From Pedobacter psychrodurus (GTDB lineage Bacteria > Bacteroidota > Bacteroidia > Sphingobacteriales > Sphingobacteriaceae), in assembly GCF_004331735.1 (NCBI RefSeq), contig NZ_SJSO01000009.1, positions 124,001 through 188,000 of the forward strand: 64,000 bases of DNA, written 5' to 3'. This document shows positions 63,577-64,000 of this stretch, piece by piece (the stretch's first letter is position 1; each line of letters begins with the position of its first letter). A program made the translations under genes and the position numbers. Below the pieces are notes generated by a model, which did not search any database, was not told where the DNA came from, and saw only the letters and a program-made list of their open reading frames with translations.

Positions 63577-64000
63577 ATGAAACCTATCCATCTAGAGGCA
63601 GACGAGCGCGAATTATGGGAGGCCATTAAATTCGGGAATCAAAAAGCATTTAAAATATTATTTGATCGGTACTTCCCGTCATTGATAGCTACTGCTTCGC
63701 ATTATTTGCAAGATGAAAATGAGTGCGAAAACATTGTACAGGATATTTTTCTCAATATATGGATCAAAAGAGAAGTGCTCGAGATCAGGGATTTTAAAAG
63801 TTACCTTAAAGCTGCAGCAAGGTATCATGTGTATAAGGTGATCAGGAGTAAAAAATTAGCAGGAAGTGTAATTTTTACAGACGAAAACCTGGAAAACGAA
63901 TCGGCATATGCCATTAATAATGGAGAGGAATGGCTCAATGTATCGGCGCTAAAAACACAGATTAGCGGATATTTACGGTTGTTACCTAAACGTTGCAGAG
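63577..64000 (+). CDS. ECF RNA polymerase sigma factor, partial (runs off the window)
   Basis: The ATG at 63577 opens a frame uninterrupted to the window end (141 codons seen). It reads MKPIHLEADERELWEAIKFG and includes region 2, DENECENIVQDIFLNIWIKR, then RLLPKRCR as the start of region 4. This matches Bacteroidetes SusCD-linked ECF sigmas. It is divergent from fecR across 161 bp, which should hold both promoters. The end is outside the window. Confidence 0.88.
   Translation, partial: MKPIHLEADERELWEAIKFGNQKAFKILFDRYFPSLIATASHYLQDENECENIVQDIFLNIWIKREVLEIRDFKSYLKAAARYHVYKVIRSKKLAGSVIFTDENLENESAYAINNGEEWLNVSALKTQISGYLRLLPKRCR

Overview
The window looks like chromosomal DNA of a Bacteroidetes bacterium, most likely a soil or plant-associated Sphingobacteriaceae member (Pedobacter-like; the genus is inference). 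Evidence: three SusC/SusD outer-membrane pairs, two of them with ECF sigma/FecR anti-sigma pairs; AT-rich DNA with long intergenic leaders and few clear Shine-Dalgarno sites; a TTG/TAnnTTTG-type promoter; many PAS histidine kinases with NarL-type regulators; and a CheB-CheR-PAS-kinase fusion.

Region 1 (1-5232) is a compact six-gene plus-strand operon: GTP cyclohydrolase I, an atypical SDR, a flavin reductase, an FAD oxidoreductase, a MarR regulator and a phytoene/squalene synthase. It is preceded by two palindromes 31 bp apart. I infer a regulated pterin/flavin/isoprenoid (photo-oxidative stress) module. Region 2 (5260-5990) is debris: the frameshifted end of an RHS protein abutting a tRNA-3'-end-like sequence.

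Region 3 (6150-23082) holds two SusCD loci with phosphoesterases. The first is ECF sigma, FecR, SusC, SusD and a nucleotide pyrophosphatase/phosphodiesterase. The second is SusC, SusD, a PI-PLC-like enzyme and a PHP phosphoesterase, with a decayed glycerophosphodiester phosphodiesterase tail between the two loci. A third SusCD locus at the right edge (56202-64000) has a divergent sigma gene, FecR, SusC, a SusD with a Tat signal, and an endonuclease/exonuclease/phosphatase lipoprotein. The common theme is uptake linked to phosphodiester cleavage.

Region 4 (23198-25808) is a damaged beta-mannan module: an intact AGE epimerase beside a GH130 phosphorylase that has lost its N-terminus, followed by a frameshifted orphan reading frame.

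Region 5 (25994-49545) is a signalling and stress island: five histidine kinases or kinase fusions, a stand-alone CheB, several response regulators (two receiver-only, one remnant), an ECF sigma factor, and small stress-type genes (lmo0937 family, DUF3606, DUF892/YciE ferritin-like, Fpg-like glycosylase, DUF72). No CheA, CheW or chemoreceptor is present. A bipartite motif is shared upstream of a regulator gene (34427) and a kinase gene (38509), with a weaker copy before the ferritin-like gene; it may be a stress promoter.

Region 6 (49889-57017) carries an M60 metallopeptidase lipoprotein, a PAP2 phosphatase abutting a GT39-type glycosyltransferase, an alpha/beta hydrolase and the phosphodiesterase lipoprotein. 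Two copies of a palindromic repeat (33541, 52231) and a 110-bp MITE-like element (57039) are present. No rRNA, complete tRNA, CRISPR array or intact transposase gene was seen.
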